DNA of 64,000 nt from Pseudomonadota bacterium (GCA_021793155.1 JAJYTF010000021.1:1-64000); one strand, 5' to 3'; positions 44,895 through 54,648 are shown, numbered from the stretch's first letter. The notes: generated from the sequence alone by a model not told the origin. Program-made: numbers and translations.

Positions 44895-46055
44895 TTATTT
44901 TGGATGGCGCAGCAGGAACTCGCGGCCGATCTTCACTTTCGCCACGCCGTCGTAGTCAACGATGTCGGCCGTGGCGTAGGTCTCGCCCCAGTTGTCCGGC
45001 AGGAAGGATCCGGTGCCGACCACGTCGATGGGCGCCTTGGCGTAGGCCATTACACGACATTTCGCCGGATTGAAGCCGGACGAAACGACGATACGCACCT
45101 TGTCGAAGCCTTCGGCGTTCAAATGTTCCCGCATATGCCAGACGGCGGCGGCGGAGACCCCGGTGCCCACCAGATGGCGCAATTCGGCGTCGGTGCGGTA
45201 GCCGCGAATCGATTCCGGGGCATGCCGCTCCAGCACCGCGTAGGAAGCTTGCGGGTCGAGACCTTCGAGGAAGCGACCGCCATGGGTGTCCAGGCGTACC
45301 GCCACCCGCCCCTGCCCGGCCAGTTGGGGAAAGCGGCGGCAGACCTCGAGGCTGTCGGCGATCTCGCGGCCGAAATAATCGACCAGAACGATGAGATCGT
45401 CGTCAGGAAACGTCTCGTGAAACATTTCCGCCGCCCGCACGGTCGAGCCGGCATAGCCGATCAGCCCGTGCGGCATGGTGCCACGGCCGTCCGCCTGGCC
45501 GAAATAGTGCGCAGTGGCGGCCGTCGCGTTGCCGACAAAGCCCTTGGCGTTGGCCTGCCGGCGCGCCGCTTCCGAGCCCACCGAGGCGGCATAGGCCATC
45601 ATCTCGGCCATTTCGCGGCCGGCGCAGTGGCGGGCATCCATGGCCAGGAAGGTCACCTGCGGCAGTTCAACGCACATGGTGTAGGCGTTGTAGGCGGCGA
45701 CGCAGGCCGCCCCCAGTTTCTGCAGCAGGATGGTCTCGAGATCAACCAGATGGAACAGGGAGCCGGCGACATACATCAGCGGCTCGCCGGCGCCGACCCA
45801 GGCGCCTTCCTCGTAATTCAGGCCGATGTCGAAGCGGGTGCCGCGCTCGGCGGCGATCCGCTCCAGCCAGTTCACCGCCAGGCGTGGCGTGAACAACACC
45901 GGCCGTCGCATGAAGACGGCATAGGTGACCCGGCAGTCGCCATAGCGTTCGACGATCGCCTTGGTGCGCAGAAAGTAATGGTCGGTCAGGCGCGCCACAT
46001 CCTCGGCCGCAGGCTCGGCGGCCATCCCCGTGCACCGACCGATCATCTCGTTCAT
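44895..46055 (-). CDS. Nicotinate phosphoribosyltransferase family protein
   Basis: A 386-aa enzyme likely to join nicotinate (or a related base) to PRPP for NAD salvage. The fold's segments are visible: [13 protein letters not shown] near the N-terminus, the catalytic-loop His region [45 protein letters not shown] and [12 protein letters not shown] with the PRPP-phosphate site. I chose ATG 46055, whose 4-bp overlap with the DAHP synthase stop (46052-46055) indicates coupling; the frame is open to 46388. It is shorter than classical PncB (about 400-430) and may be a subfamily. Confidence 0.85.
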   Translation of the reverse strand: MNEMIGRCTGMAAEPAAEDVARLTDHYFLRTKAIVERYGDCRVTYAVFMRRPVLFTPRLAVNWLERIAAERGTRFDIGLNYEEGAWVGAGEPLMYVAGSLFHLVDLETILLQKLGAACVAAYNAYTMCVELPQVTFLAMDARHCAGREMAEMMAYAASVGSEAARRQANAKGFVGNATAATAHYFGQADGRGTMPHGLIGYAGSTVRAAEMFHETFPDDDLIVLVDYFGREIADSLEVCRRFPQLAGQGRVAVRLDTHGGRFLEGLDPQASYAVLERHAPESIRGYRTDAELRHLVGTGVSAAAVWHMREHLNAEGFDKVRIVVSSGFNPAKCRVMAYAKAPIDVVGTGSFLPDNWGETYATADIVDYDGVAKVKIGREFLLRHPK

Positions 46056-47425
46056 GACGCGGCGGCCAGTGCCCGCGACTGCGCCCGTTGGTCCTTCAGG
46101 GTCTCGGCGATGAGAAAGGCCAACTCCAGCGCCTGGGTGGCGTTGAGCCGGGGATCGCAGTGGGTGTGATAGCGGTCGCCGAGGCGCGCTTCGGTGATCG
46201 CCTGAGCGCCGCCGATGCATTCGGTGACATCCTGGCCGGTCATCTCGAAATGCACGCCGCCCGACTTGGTGCCTTCGGCCCGATGCGCGGCGAAGAAGCC
46301 TTTCACCTCGGCCAGCACGCGGTCGAACGAGCGGGTCTTGTAGTCGCCCATCTTCACCGTGTTGGCATGCATCGGATCGCACACCCACACGACCGAGCGG
46401 CCTTCGCGCTTGACCGCCCGCAACAGCGGCGGCAGCTTGGCCTCGACCTGTTCTGCACCCATGCGGGTAATGACGGTGAGGCGGCCAGGCTCGTTGGCCG
46501 GATTGAGAATGTCGATCAGGCGCAGCAGATCATCGGGAGCCGTGGTCGGTCCGGCCTTGCAGCCGATGGGATTGCTGACCCCGCGCAGGAACTCGACATG
46601 GGCGCCGTCCACCTGCCGGGTGCGATCGCCGATCCACAGCATGTGGGCCGAACAATCGTACCAGTCGCCGGTGGTCGAATCGACGCGGGTCAACGCCTGT
46701 TCGTATTGCAGGATCAATGCTTCGTGCGAAGTGAAGAAGTCGGTCTCGCGGATCTGCGGCGTGGTATCCGAGGTCAGGCCGCAGGCCTCCATGAAGGCAA
46801 GGGCCTCGTCCAGCCTGGCGCAGAGATCGGCGTAACGGGCGCCGGAGCTGCCGGCGACGAAACCCAGGTTCCACTGATGCACCTTGTGCAGGTCGGCATA
46901 GCCGCCCTGGGCGAAGGCGCGTAGCAGGTTCAGCGTCGCCGCCGACTGGTTGTAGGCGCGCACCAGGCGTTCGGGATCGGGAATGCGGGCCTCGGGCGTG
47001 AACTCCATGCCGTTGATCATGTCGCCGCGATAGGCCGGCAGGGTCACTCCGCCTATGGTCTCGGTCGGCGCCGAGCGCGGCTTGGCGAACTGGCCGGCCA
47101 TGCGTCCCACCTTGACCACCGGACAGGCCGCGCCGAAGGTCAGGACAACGGCCATCTGCAGCAGCACCCGGAAGGTGTCGCGGATGTTGTTGGGATGAAA
47201 TTCAGCAAAGCTTTCCGCGCAGTCGCCCCCCTGTAGGACGAAGGCCTTGCCCTCGGCCGCATTGGCCAGATGAGCCTTCAGCCGGCGCGCCTCGCCGGCG
47301 AACACCAGCGGCGGAAAATTGCGCAGTTGCCCCTCGACCGTCGCCAGCTTCTCAGCGTCGGGATAGTCGGGCACCTGCTGGATGGGCTTCATCCGCCAGC
47401 TGTCCGGGGTCCAGGTCTCGGCCAT
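46052..47425 (-). CDS. Class II 3-deoxy-7-phosphoheptulonate synthase
   Basis: A 457-aa plant-type (class II, AroAII) DAHP synthase that condenses PEP and erythrose-4-phosphate, the first step of aromatic amino-acid synthesis. The family pattern is clear: [18 protein letters not shown] at the N-terminus, [28 protein letters not shown] and [10 protein letters not shown] with metal and PEP ligands. The two Cys/Trp-containing segments for metal binding are present. It overlaps the NAPRTase-like gene by 4 bp. The leader region 47426-47678 contains no other gene. Confidence 0.95.
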   Translation of the reverse strand: MAETWTPDSWRMKPIQQVPDYPDAEKLATVEGQLRNFPPLVFAGEARRLKAHLANAAEGKAFVLQGGDCAESFAEFHPNNIRDTFRVLLQMAVVLTFGAACPVVKVGRMAGQFAKPRSAPTETIGGVTLPAYRGDMINGMEFTPEARIPDPERLVRAYNQSAATLNLLRAFAQGGYADLHKVHQWNLGFVAGSSGARYADLCARLDEALAFMEACGLTSDTTPQIRETDFFTSHEALILQYEQALTRVDSTTGDWYDCSAHMLWIGDRTRQVDGAHVEFLRGVSNPIGCKAGPTTAPDDLLRLIDILNPANEPGRLTVITRMGAEQVEAKLPPLLRAVKREGRSVVWVCDPMHANTVKMGDYKTRSFDRVLAEVKGFFAAHRAEGTKSGGVHFEMTGQDVTECIGGAQAITEARLGDRYHTHCDPRLNATQALELAFLIAETLKDQRAQSRALAAAS

Positions 47426-47626
47426 TACGATCCTCTAGGTGCGATGCAATAAAGAAAGCCCTGCATATACGCTCTTGAAAGCATTTATGCCAGCGCCAGC
47501 GCTACGGCAAGGCGGGGCAATCGGGTGAACGCGCGCAAGCCAAGCCCGCGCATGCGGGCGCCCGGCACTTGACGGGCCAATATTCGACAAGCCGGCGACC
47601 CTCCCGAACCGTACCGTCCTATGCTA

Positions 47627-47644
47627 AACTTCCAACCGGAAGTT
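47627..47644 (+). promoter_or_regulatory. Small dyad before the membrane-protein gene
   Basis: A perfect 7-bp inverted repeat (AACTTCC/GGAAGTT, 4-nt spacer) lies about 35 bp upstream of ATG 47679, just after a TATGCT hexamer that could be a -10. It could be an operator or a leader hairpin. Evidence is structural only. Confidence 0.3.
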
Positions 47645-47678
47645 CGCTCCACCCGGGAGAAACGGCACCGAACATGGG

Positions 47679-48062
47679 ATGACGGCGGTGCGCGGCGTCG
47701 ACACGTATAAGGCAATCAGATGGGTGGCGGTGCTTGCCAGCACCGTGTGGATTTGCTTGACCATCTACCAGGAATTCATCGATGTCGATCCCACCCAATA
47801 CGGCTTCAAGTCAGCCGAGGTCGAAGCGCGCCTGAAGTCCTGTGCCGGCAGCTTCCAGCAGCGCTACGACTGCAAGGAAGCGGTGATCATCGCCAAAGGT
47901 CACGAAAGCTTCCTCATCTGGATCGAGAAAGTGGCGCTGATTCTGGGTCCGCCGATCATCGTCGCGGCGCTGCTCAACCGCCTGGGCCGTGAAAGTCCGG
48001 CCAAGGAAGACGACAATTACACCAAGCTGCCGCCGCCGGTGAGCAAGCGCCGCGTGCGGTGA
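47679..48062 (+). CDS. Small two-helix membrane protein of unknown function
   Basis: A 127-aa protein with two predicted transmembrane helices (about residues 13-30 and 81-99) and a 48-residue loop between them with Cys54 and Cys65, which could form a disulfide if the loop is periplasmic. The C-terminal tail is charged and basic. I do not recognise a family. The codon pattern is consistent with a real gene, but no strong ribosome site precedes ATG 47679. It is divergent from the DAHP synthase gene and converges on the radical SAM gene. Confidence 0.68.
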   Translation: MTAVRGVDTYKAIRWVAVLASTVWICLTIYQEFIDVDPTQYGFKSAEVEARLKSCAGSFQQRYDCKEAVIIAKGHESFLIWIEKVALILGPPIIVAALLNRLGRESPAKEDDNYTKLPPPVSKRRVR

Positions 48063-48077
48063 CGAGCTGAAACCGCT

Positions 48078-48953
48078 CTACAGCGCCCGCAGCCACGCCG
48101 GGCGCAGATGCCGGCCGCCGGCCAGAACCCCGTCGACCTCGGCCAGCAGGCGCGGCCGGTCCTTGGGCAAGGTGCCGGCCAGCGCCAGGCAGTTGGAGGC
48201 ATGGTTCGAGCGGAAGATCACCGGCGCCGGAGGATCCAGGCGATCCAGCAGCATCCGCTGTTCCCACAGGATCCCGGCGTCATCCTGGGGCTCGAACCGG
48301 CCATCCCAGCGTCCCAGGAAATCGGCCGCGGCATCGGGTTCGAGCATCAGCTGCAAAGTGGACAGGAAATTCGGCGGCACCCGGTTGATCAGCGCCGCGG
48401 TGGCGGCGGCGTGCTCCTCGGCCAGATGGCGCCCGGCAACACCCAGGATGACGGTGGCCGATACCTTCATCCCCGCTTGGCGCGCCTTGCCGACGGCCTC
48501 GGCAATGCCGTCCGGACTGGCTCCTTTGGCAATCCGCCGCAGCACCTCGGCCGAACCCGACTCGATGCCGAGATACAGCAGCGACAATTTCCTGCCCTTG
48601 AGGCGCGTCAGTTCCTCGGGAGTCTTGCGCAACAGCGCCGCCGGCGTGGCATAAGCCGAAATTCGTTGCAGCCGCGGCAGCACGGCGGCCAGCTTGTCGG
48701 CGATCGCTTCCAGCTGCTCGGCGGGCAGGGCCAGCGCATCACCGTCGGCCAGGAATACCCGATGGGCGTCGGGCCACAGGGCCGCCGCTTCGTCGATGTC
48801 GGCGAAGACCTTGTCCAGCGGTCGCGCGTAGAAGTGCTTGCTCCTGTACATCGAGCAGAAACTGCAGCGGTTGTAGCTGCAGCCCAGCGTCGCCTGGATG
48901 ATCAGGTTGTCACCCTCGGAAGGCGGGCGGAACAGTGGCATGTCGTAGCGCAT
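48078..48953 (-). CDS. Radical SAM protein
   Basis: A 291-aa radical S-adenosylmethionine enzyme. The 4Fe-4S cluster motif CxxxCxxC is CSYNRCSFC near residue 25. The GLY-rich SAM-binding part and the strand LLYLGIESGSAEVL are typical of Elp3/MiaB-like fold members. It is shorter than HemN and lacks TRAM or B12 domains, so the substrate is unknown. The ATG at 48953 lies 1 bp beyond the stop of the upstream protease gene, so the two are likely one transcript. Confidence 0.88.
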   Translation of the reverse strand: MRYDMPLFRPPSEGDNLIIQATLGCSYNRCSFCSMYRSKHFYARPLDKVFADIDEAAALWPDAHRVFLADGDALALPAEQLEAIADKLAAVLPRLQRISAYATPAALLRKTPEELTRLKGRKLSLLYLGIESGSAEVLRRIAKGASPDGIAEAVGKARQAGMKVSATVILGVAGRHLAEEHAAATAALINRVPPNFLSTLQLMLEPDAAADFLGRWDGRFEPQDDAGILWEQRMLLDRLDPPAPVIFRSNHASNCLALAGTLPKDRPRLLAEVDGVLAGGRHLRPAWLRAL

Positions 48954-48954
48954 G

Positions 48955-50403
48955 TCAGCGCTTGCACTCCACGGAAACGATGAAGGAGCGGGCCCGTTCG
49001 GCAATGTCGGCCGGCTTGCCGTCGTCTTTCGACTGGGCAAGGGTATAGGGCATGGCATTGGCCTCCAGCAGGTTGCGCGCCAGCGATGCCTTGATCGCGA
49101 AATTGACGTTTTGCGGCACGTCGCCGGTCGCTGCCGCTACGGCCAAGGCATTCAGCTTGGCGCTGACGATGCCGACGACGTTGCCCGACATATCGAGGAG
49201 CGGTCCTCCGCTGTTGCCTTGCTGCAGGGGCGCGGTGATCTGGAGCGTGCGCAGGTCGCCCTTGACCCCGGCCAAGGCGCTGACGCTGCCTTCGGTGACG
49301 ATGGGCCCGCCCGATAACACGCCGCTAAGCGGAAATCCCACGACGACCACCCCATCACCTGGACGAATTCCGGGGTCGCCACGAAAGCTCGCCACCGCCG
49401 GGGCCTTGCCGCCGGTCCGCAGCAAGGCCAGATCATTGACCTCGTCGCGCACCAGGACTTTGGCGGGCACGTCCTTGCCGATGCTTCCCGACAAGGTGAC
49501 GGCCGAGCAACCGGCGACGGCATGAGCATTGGTCAGTAAGGTGCCGTCAGCGTTGACGAAGAACCCGGTGGCATGGCTCGCTCCGCCGTGCGCCGCGGCA
49601 CCGGCCGGCAGGGGGTGAAACAACGCGGCCTTCTGCTGCGTCTGGCCCAGTTGCTGGGGAGTGAGGCGAGCAGCCACCGCATCGCGTTCGGCGCTCCATT
49701 TGACGCCGGGCGGCGCCTGGGCCGAGGCCAGCGACAGCCAAAAATAGGCGTCAGCCAGGTTTTGCGGCACACCGGCACCGACTTCGTAGGCCTTGCCCAG
49801 ATTGTATTGCGCCGCGGCCAGCCCCCGTAATGCGGCCTTCTCGAACCAGCCCACCGCCTGGGTTCGATCGACCGGCACACCCGCGCCCCCCTTCCACAAC
49901 AGAAGGCCCAGGGCATTCTGGGATGCCGCATTGCCCTTCTCGGCGGACATGCGGTACCAGCGAGCGGCCTCGACCATCGACCGGGGCAGGCCGCTCCCGC
50001 TTTCGGCACAATGGCCCAGCGAGAACATCGCTTCCGCATTGCCCTGGTCGGCCGAGGCCTTGAGCAGGCGTACGCCTTCAGACTCGTCCTTGGCCACGCC
50101 ATTGCCGGCCACCAGCAAGGCCCCCAACGAGGCCTGGGCCGGAGCGAACCCCTGGTCGACCGCTCGGCGCAGCCATTGTACGGCGGCCTCGGGGTCGCGG
50201 GAAACGCCAAGGCCGCCGAAAGTCAGGAAGCCCAGTTCGGATTCTGCTTCCGCATTGCCCGCTTCGGCCAGCGGCCGCAGTTCGGCTACCGCCGCCGCGT
50301 AGTCCTTGCGGCTGAGAGAGGCCCGTACCTCGTCCATGCCGGCATGCGCGGGCGCGGCTGCGAGCAAGGACAGGAACAGGACCAGCAATGCGCTACGCCA
50401 CAT
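48955..50403 (-). CDS. Sel1-repeat protein with C-terminal trypsin-like serine protease domain
   Basis: A 482-aa secreted protein. A signal peptide (residues 1-21, cut near APAHA-G) is followed by five or so Sel1-like repeats (about 23-225, recurring pattern LG..Y/L..G.GV..D...A..W...A) and a trypsin/DegP-type protease domain (about 275-465). The catalytic triad is complete: His294 in TNAHAV, Asp324 in NDLALL and Ser398 in GNSGGPLL. There is no PDZ domain; the repeats may bind substrate or partners instead. It is co-transcribed with the radical SAM gene, 1 bp apart. Confidence 0.9.
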   Translation of the reverse strand: MWRSALLVLFLSLLAAAPAHAGMDEVRASLSRKDYAAAVAELRPLAEAGNAEAESELGFLTFGGLGVSRDPEAAVQWLRRAVDQGFAPAQASLGALLVAGNGVAKDESEGVRLLKASADQGNAEAMFSLGHCAESGSGLPRSMVEAARWYRMSAEKGNAASQNALGLLLWKGGAGVPVDRTQAVGWFEKAALRGLAAAQYNLGKAYEVGAGVPQNLADAYFWLSLASAQAPPGVKWSAERDAVAARLTPQQLGQTQQKAALFHPLPAGAAAHGGASHATGFFVNADGTLLTNAHAVAGCSAVTLSGSIGKDVPAKVLVRDEVNDLALLRTGGKAPAVASFRGDPGIRPGDGVVVVGFPLSGVLSGGPIVTEGSVSALAGVKGDLRTLQITAPLQQGNSGGPLLDMSGNVVGIVSAKLNALAVAAATGDVPQNVNFAIKASLARNLLEANAMPYTLAQSKDDGKPADIAERARSFIVSVECKR

Positions 50404-50512
50404 GAGCCACAACCCCGGTGAGTTCGGATCCGGCAGCATACATGTTTCGGCGGCAAGGGTCACAACGCGTCGGAGCCCGTTCGGAAATCATGCAGTTATT
50501 GCCGAACAAACC

Positions 50513-51889
50513 TTAAGCGTCGGGTAGCTTGTCGCGCATAGTGACGAATTCCTCGGCTGCGGTGGGATGAATGCCGACGGTGGCGTCGAACTGCTGCTTG
50601 GTCGCGCCGCATTTGAGAGCCACCGCGAGTCCCTGGACGATTTCCGGGGCATCTGCCCCGACCATATGGCAGCCCAATACCCTTTGGTCCCGGCGATTCA
50701 CCACCAGTTTCATCATGGTCCGCTCGTCTCGGCCGGACAGCGTATGGCGCAACGCTCGGAACCGGCTGACATAGACGTCCACCTCGCCGAAGCGGTGCCG
50801 CGCTGCAGCCTCCGTCAGGCCCACCGTACCGACCGGGGGCTGGCTGAATACCGCCGAGGGAATGTTTTCGTAGTCCATCGCCGTCGGCCGGCCGTTAAAC
50901 AGTGTCTCGACCAGGCAGCGGGCCTCGGCGATGGCGACCGGCGTCAGGTTCACGCGGTCGGTGGCATCCCCCACCGCATAAATGCCGTCCACCGAGCTCT
51001 TCGACCATTGATCGACCATCACGGCGCCATTGGCCGCCACCTCCACGCCGAGCTCGGCCAATCCCAAGTCCCTGGTGTTGGGTAGGCGGCCGGTGGCGTA
51101 AAGCACCGCGTCTACCTCGATATCCTCGCCCACCGTCTCCATGCCCTTGCCGATGCGCAGCGACAGGCTGCCGTCGCCGAGACGTTCGATGCTGCGCACC
51201 AGGGTTTCGCGCAGCAGCGAGACGCCTTTTTTGTGCATCTCTTCCGCCAGGGTGATGCGAATGTCCTGGTCGAAGCCGCGCAGCAGAGTGTCGCCGCGGA
51301 CGATCTGAGTCACCTCCGCCCCCAGCGCGGCAAAGATCCCGGCGAATTCCACGGCGATGTAGCCGCCGCCGACCACCGCGATGCGCTTCGGCAGCTCGGC
51401 AAGATCCAGCGCCTCGTTGGATGTCATGGCGTGGCGGATGCCGGGAATGTCGGGCAGGAACGGCCAACCGCCGGTCGCCACCAGGATCCGCTCGGCGGTA
51501 TAGCGGCGCCCCGCCACCTCGACGGTATGGGGATCGACCAGCTTCGCCCGTCCTTCCACCAAGGCGACGCCGGCATCCCGCAGCAGGCGGATATAGATGG
51601 CGTTCAGCCGGTCCAGTTCCTTGTCCTTGGCGGCGATCAGCGCCCGCCAGTCGACCGCCGTCGGGCCGACCGTCCAGCCATAGCCGCGCGCATCGGCAAA
51701 GTCCTCGGCGAAATGGCTGGCCAGGACCAGCAGCTTCTTCGGCACGCAGCCGCGTAGCACGCAAGTGCCGCCAACCCGGCTTTCCTCGGCGATGGCAACC
51801 CGGGCCCCGGTGGCGGCAGCCAGCCGACTGGCCCGTACACCGCCGGAGCCGGCGCCGATGGTGAAGAGATCGAAATCGTAGACAGCCAT
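50513..51889 (-). CDS. gor: Glutathione-disulfide reductase
   Basis: A 458-aa FAD-dependent oxidoreductase that reduces oxidised glutathione with NADPH. It has the FAD-binding GAGSGGVRASRLAA, the redox disulfide Cys43/Cys48 in GGTCVLRGCVPKK, the NADPH-binding VVGGGYIAVEFAGI and the C-terminal catalytic HPTAAEEF. The start is ATG 51889. An apparent N-terminal extension to 52027 is the translation of the intergenic repeat at 51906-51975 and not protein. The C-terminal GIHPTAAEEFV pattern separates it from lipoamide dehydrogenase. Confidence 0.95.
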   Translation of the reverse strand: MAVYDFDLFTIGAGSGGVRASRLAAATGARVAIAEESRVGGTCVLRGCVPKKLLVLASHFAEDFADARGYGWTVGPTAVDWRALIAAKDKELDRLNAIYIRLLRDAGVALVEGRAKLVDPHTVEVAGRRYTAERILVATGGWPFLPDIPGIRHAMTSNEALDLAELPKRIAVVGGGYIAVEFAGIFAALGAEVTQIVRGDTLLRGFDQDIRITLAEEMHKKGVSLLRETLVRSIERLGDGSLSLRIGKGMETVGEDIEVDAVLYATGRLPNTRDLGLAELGVEVAANGAVMVDQWSKSSVDGIYAVGDATDRVNLTPVAIAEARCLVETLFNGRPTAMDYENIPSAVFSQPPVGTVGLTEAAARHRFGEVDVYVSRFRALRHTLSGRDERTMMKLVVNRRDQRVLGCHMVGADAPEIVQGLAVALKCGATKQQFDATVGIHPTAAEEFVTMRDKLPDA

Positions 51890-51905
51890 TGAAACGTCCG
51901 GTCTT

Positions 51906-51975
51906 GTCATCCTGAGCGAAGCGAAGGACCTCGCCCGCCATCCGAGATGCTTCGGCTTCGAGGCCTCAGGATGAC
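51906..51975. repeat. Dispersed palindromic repeat upstream of gor
   Basis: Ends GTCATCCTGAG and CTCAGGATGAC are an 11-bp perfect inverted repeat enclosing GAAGCGAAGGACC and a GCTTCGGCTTCGAGG segment that also pairs partly. From memory this pattern (GTCATCCTGAGCGAAGCGAAGG) is a common intergenic repeat in alphaproteobacterial genomes. It lies in the gor leader. Confidence 0.75.
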
Positions 51976-52177
51976 GACGCAAGGTACCCTTGTTTCCCGC
52001 TAGGAGGTAGCGAGTCTCGGCCGGCAACGCAACCTCGATTGCCCAGGTTTGGCAATCCGACTACGCGCTCCGGTAGACCGATCGGACGGCAGGGCGTATC
52101 GTTCGGATTGCCCGCGGTCGATGCCCCCGGGGCATCGGCAGGTGAGGTAACGACGCCAAACAGGACAGGAAACGACG

Positions 52178-53209
52178 ATGATCTCGCGACGCTCACTGAT
52201 GAAGACTGTCGGGGCTGGTACCGTCGGGGCGGCGGTGGTCTCCCCCGCCGGCCTTCTTGCCAAGGAGAATGAAGTGCGGACAAAGCACAGTACCCCCGAT
52301 GAGATGCCGACCAACGTAACCTTGCTGTCGATCCGTAACGACGACGGCAGCGACACCCTGGGGGTGAAGACCGGGGAGTCGGTCATCGATGTCCGCTACG
52401 CCGCCCGACTTCTGGGCGTCCAGTCCCCCCTGACGCTCGACCAGTTGCTGCAGGAGGGACAGGCCGGCGCGCTCAGCACGCTGATCGCGGACGTGCAGGC
52501 GTCGCACAAGGCCAATGCGGCGATCATCCCCGAATCGGCAATCACCTATGGCCGCCTGTTCGAGAACCCGGGGAAAATCATCTGTGTCGGGCTGAACTAC
52601 AAACGGCACGCGCAGGAAATCAATATGCCGATCCCCAAACAGCCCGTACTGTTCAACAAATACAACAATTCGTTGGCGGCGCATAACTGCACTATCACCC
52701 TGCCTCCCAGGGAAGTCTCCTACAAGATGGATTACGAGACCGAGCTGATGATCGTCATCGGCAAGGCGGCGCGGAACGTATCCGAGGAAGAGGCTCCGAA
52801 ATACATTGCCGGCTACTGTATCGGCCATGACTTTTCGGCCCGCGATCTTCAGCTGGAGACCGGCGGCCAATGGATGATCGGCAAAACGCTCGATAATTTC
52901 GCGCCGATCGGACCCTATTTCGTCTCGTCCGACCTGGTAGGCGACCCGCATAGCCTGCGGCTCCAGACCTTCGTCAACGGCGAGGTCCGCCAGGACTGGA
53001 AGACGGACGACTTCATCTTCAATTGCTATCAGGTGGTCGCCTACATCTCCAAGCATTGGACGCTGCAGCCTGGCGACATCATCTTCACCGGCACGCCGCA
53101 CGGGGTCATCGTCGGCAAGCCGAAGGACCAGCAGGTCTGGCTGAAGGCCGGCGACGTGGTCGAGAGCCGCATCGACAAACTGGGGAGCCTGAAGTTCCAG
53201 CTGGCCTGA
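52178..53209 (+). CDS. Fumarylacetoacetate hydrolase family protein with Tat-type signal
   Basis: A 343-aa FAH-fold hydrolase or isomerase. The N-terminus MISRRSLMKTVGAGTVGAA fits a twin-arginine (SRRSLMK) signal peptide, so it is predicted to be exported folded, unusual for this normally cytosolic family. The FAH core shows GKIICVGLNYKRHAQE, the metal ligands in MDYETELMIVIG, GYCIGHDFSARDLQ and IIFTGTPHGV. The substrate is unknown; family members act on 2-keto-3-deoxy or acylpyruvate compounds. It is divergent from gor across a 288-bp gap that contains the dispersed repeat. Confidence 0.87.
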   Translation: MISRRSLMKTVGAGTVGAAVVSPAGLLAKENEVRTKHSTPDEMPTNVTLLSIRNDDGSDTLGVKTGESVIDVRYAARLLGVQSPLTLDQLLQEGQAGALSTLIADVQASHKANAAIIPESAITYGRLFENPGKIICVGLNYKRHAQEINMPIPKQPVLFNKYNNSLAAHNCTITLPPREVSYKMDYETELMIVIGKAARNVSEEEAPKYIAGYCIGHDFSARDLQLETGGQWMIGKTLDNFAPIGPYFVSSDLVGDPHSLRLQTFVNGEVRQDWKTDDFIFNCYQVVAYISKHWTLQPGDIIFTGTPHGVIVGKPKDQQVWLKAGDVVESRIDKLGSLKFQLA

Positions 53210-53313
53210 CCCTTCCGAACCCTCGCCTGCCCACTGGCGGCACCCCTGTCTGGCCAACGCCTTTCGCGCTATGATGAAAGGGTCTGCGCGGGAAGGCGAG
53301 GAGTTCGCACCCC

Positions 53314-54645
53314 ATGGTCCGGCTGCTGGGAACATTGCTCCTCGGAGTGTATCTTGTGGCGGCACCGGCCGGCGGAACCTCCGCCGGGGCGTCGGGTACC
53401 GCGTTGGTCCTGAATATCGATGGAGCCATTGGCCCGGCTACCGCCGACTACGTCACGCACGGCCTCGATGGGGCGCGGCGCAAAGGGGCCTCGGCGCTCA
53501 TACTGAAAGTGAATACGCCGGGCGGACTCGACCCGTCGATGCGGCAGATCGTCGCTGCCGCCCTCGCCTCGCCGCTGCCCGTGCTATGCCTGGTGGCGCC
53601 GTCGGGAGCGCGCGCCGCCAGCGCCGGGACCTTCATCCTTTATGGCTGCGCCGTGGCCGCGATGGCGCCAGGCACCACCATCGGCGCGGCAACACCGGTC
53701 GCCTTGGGCGGCAACGACAAGGCGGGGGCCGAAAAAGACGCCCATGCCGCCAAAGCCATCAACGACGCCGCGGCTTATATCCGCGGCTTGGCGGAACTGC
53801 ATGGACGCAACGCCGCCTGGGCGGAGAAGGCGGTGCGCGAAGCAGCGACCCTGACCGCTGCCGAGGCGGTCAAAGACAACGTGGTCGACTTTCTTGCCGA
53901 CAGCCTCGGCGACCTTCTGGCGAAAAGCGACGGCCGGCGAGCGATCGTAGCTGGCCGGACCGTGTCATTGGCGACCGCCGGCCTTACCACTGAACCCTTG
54001 CCGCCGCCGTGGCACAACCGCCTTCTGGCGATTCTCACCAACCCTGAAGTGGCCTATCTGCTGCTGCTCGTCGGCATCTACGGCGTGGTCTTCGAGATGA
54101 TGGCGCCCGGCAACGTGCTGCCCGGCCTGGTCGGCGGCTTATCGCTGCTGGTGGCCCTTTACGCCCTCAACCTGCTGCCGCTCAATTATGCCGGGGTCGG
54201 CCTGCTGCTGCTGGGCGTGGCCCTGATGGCCGCCGAGCCGTTCGTCATCTCGCACGGCGCGCTCGGCATTGGCGGGGCAGTCGCCTTCGCCGTCGGCTCG
54301 ATGATGATGTTCGGCGCCTCGCAGCCCGGGTTCACCCTGCCCTCCTGGGTCGTGGTCGGCGGGACCATGGGCAGTCTGTTGGTCCTGGTATGGATGGTGG
54401 GCGTGGCGGTGGCCGCACGGCGGCGGCGCAAGATGAGCGGAGCCGAAGCCTTGCTGAGCGCGGAAGCCACGGTGGTCGACTGGCTGGGAGACTCCGGTCA
54501 CATCCATCTTTCCGGTGAGGAATGGCAGGCCCATTCGACCGCACCGCTGGTACCCGGCGCCACGGTCGAGGTAACCGACCGGCACGGCCTGATCCTGGAA
54601 GTGGCCCCTCGGCGCAGAACCCATCACGGCAGCAAGGGAGCTTAA
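53314..54645 (+). CDS. NfeD family membrane serine protease (long form)
   Basis: A 443-aa protein. The signal peptide (residues 1-26) is followed by a periplasmic ClpP-class serine protease domain (about 28-215) with the catalytic Ser in GARAASAGTFIL and the Lys in HAAKAINDAAAYI. Four or more membrane helices (about 240-370) and a C-terminal cytoplasmic OB-fold NfeD domain (about 375-443) follow. The protease cleaves the C-terminus of its partner stomatin in archaeal homologues. That partner, a slipin, is the next gene, 3 bp after the NfeD stop. Confidence 0.93.
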   Translation: MVRLLGTLLLGVYLVAAPAGGTSAGASGTALVLNIDGAIGPATADYVTHGLDGARRKGASALILKVNTPGGLDPSMRQIVAAALASPLPVLCLVAPSGARAASAGTFILYGCAVAAMAPGTTIGAATPVALGGNDKAGAEKDAHAAKAINDAAAYIRGLAELHGRNAAWAEKAVREAATLTAAEAVKDNVVDFLADSLGDLLAKSDGRRAIVAGRTVSLATAGLTTEPLPPPWHNRLLAILTNPEVAYLLLLVGIYGVVFEMMAPGNVLPGLVGGLSLLVALYALNLLPLNYAGVGLLLLGVALMAAEPFVISHGALGIGGAVAFAVGSMMMFGASQPGFTLPSWVVVGGTMGSLLVLVWMVGVAVAARRRRKMSGAEALLSAEATVVDWLGDSGHIHLSGEEWQAHSTAPLVPGATVEVTDRHGLILEVAPRRRTHHGSKGA

Positions 54646-54648
54646 TCG

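Noticed and set aside
51890-52027. N-terminal extension of glutathione reductase
   Set aside because: The extra residues come from the dispersed palindromic repeat at 51906-51975; the FAD-binding domain begins at the ATG at 51889.
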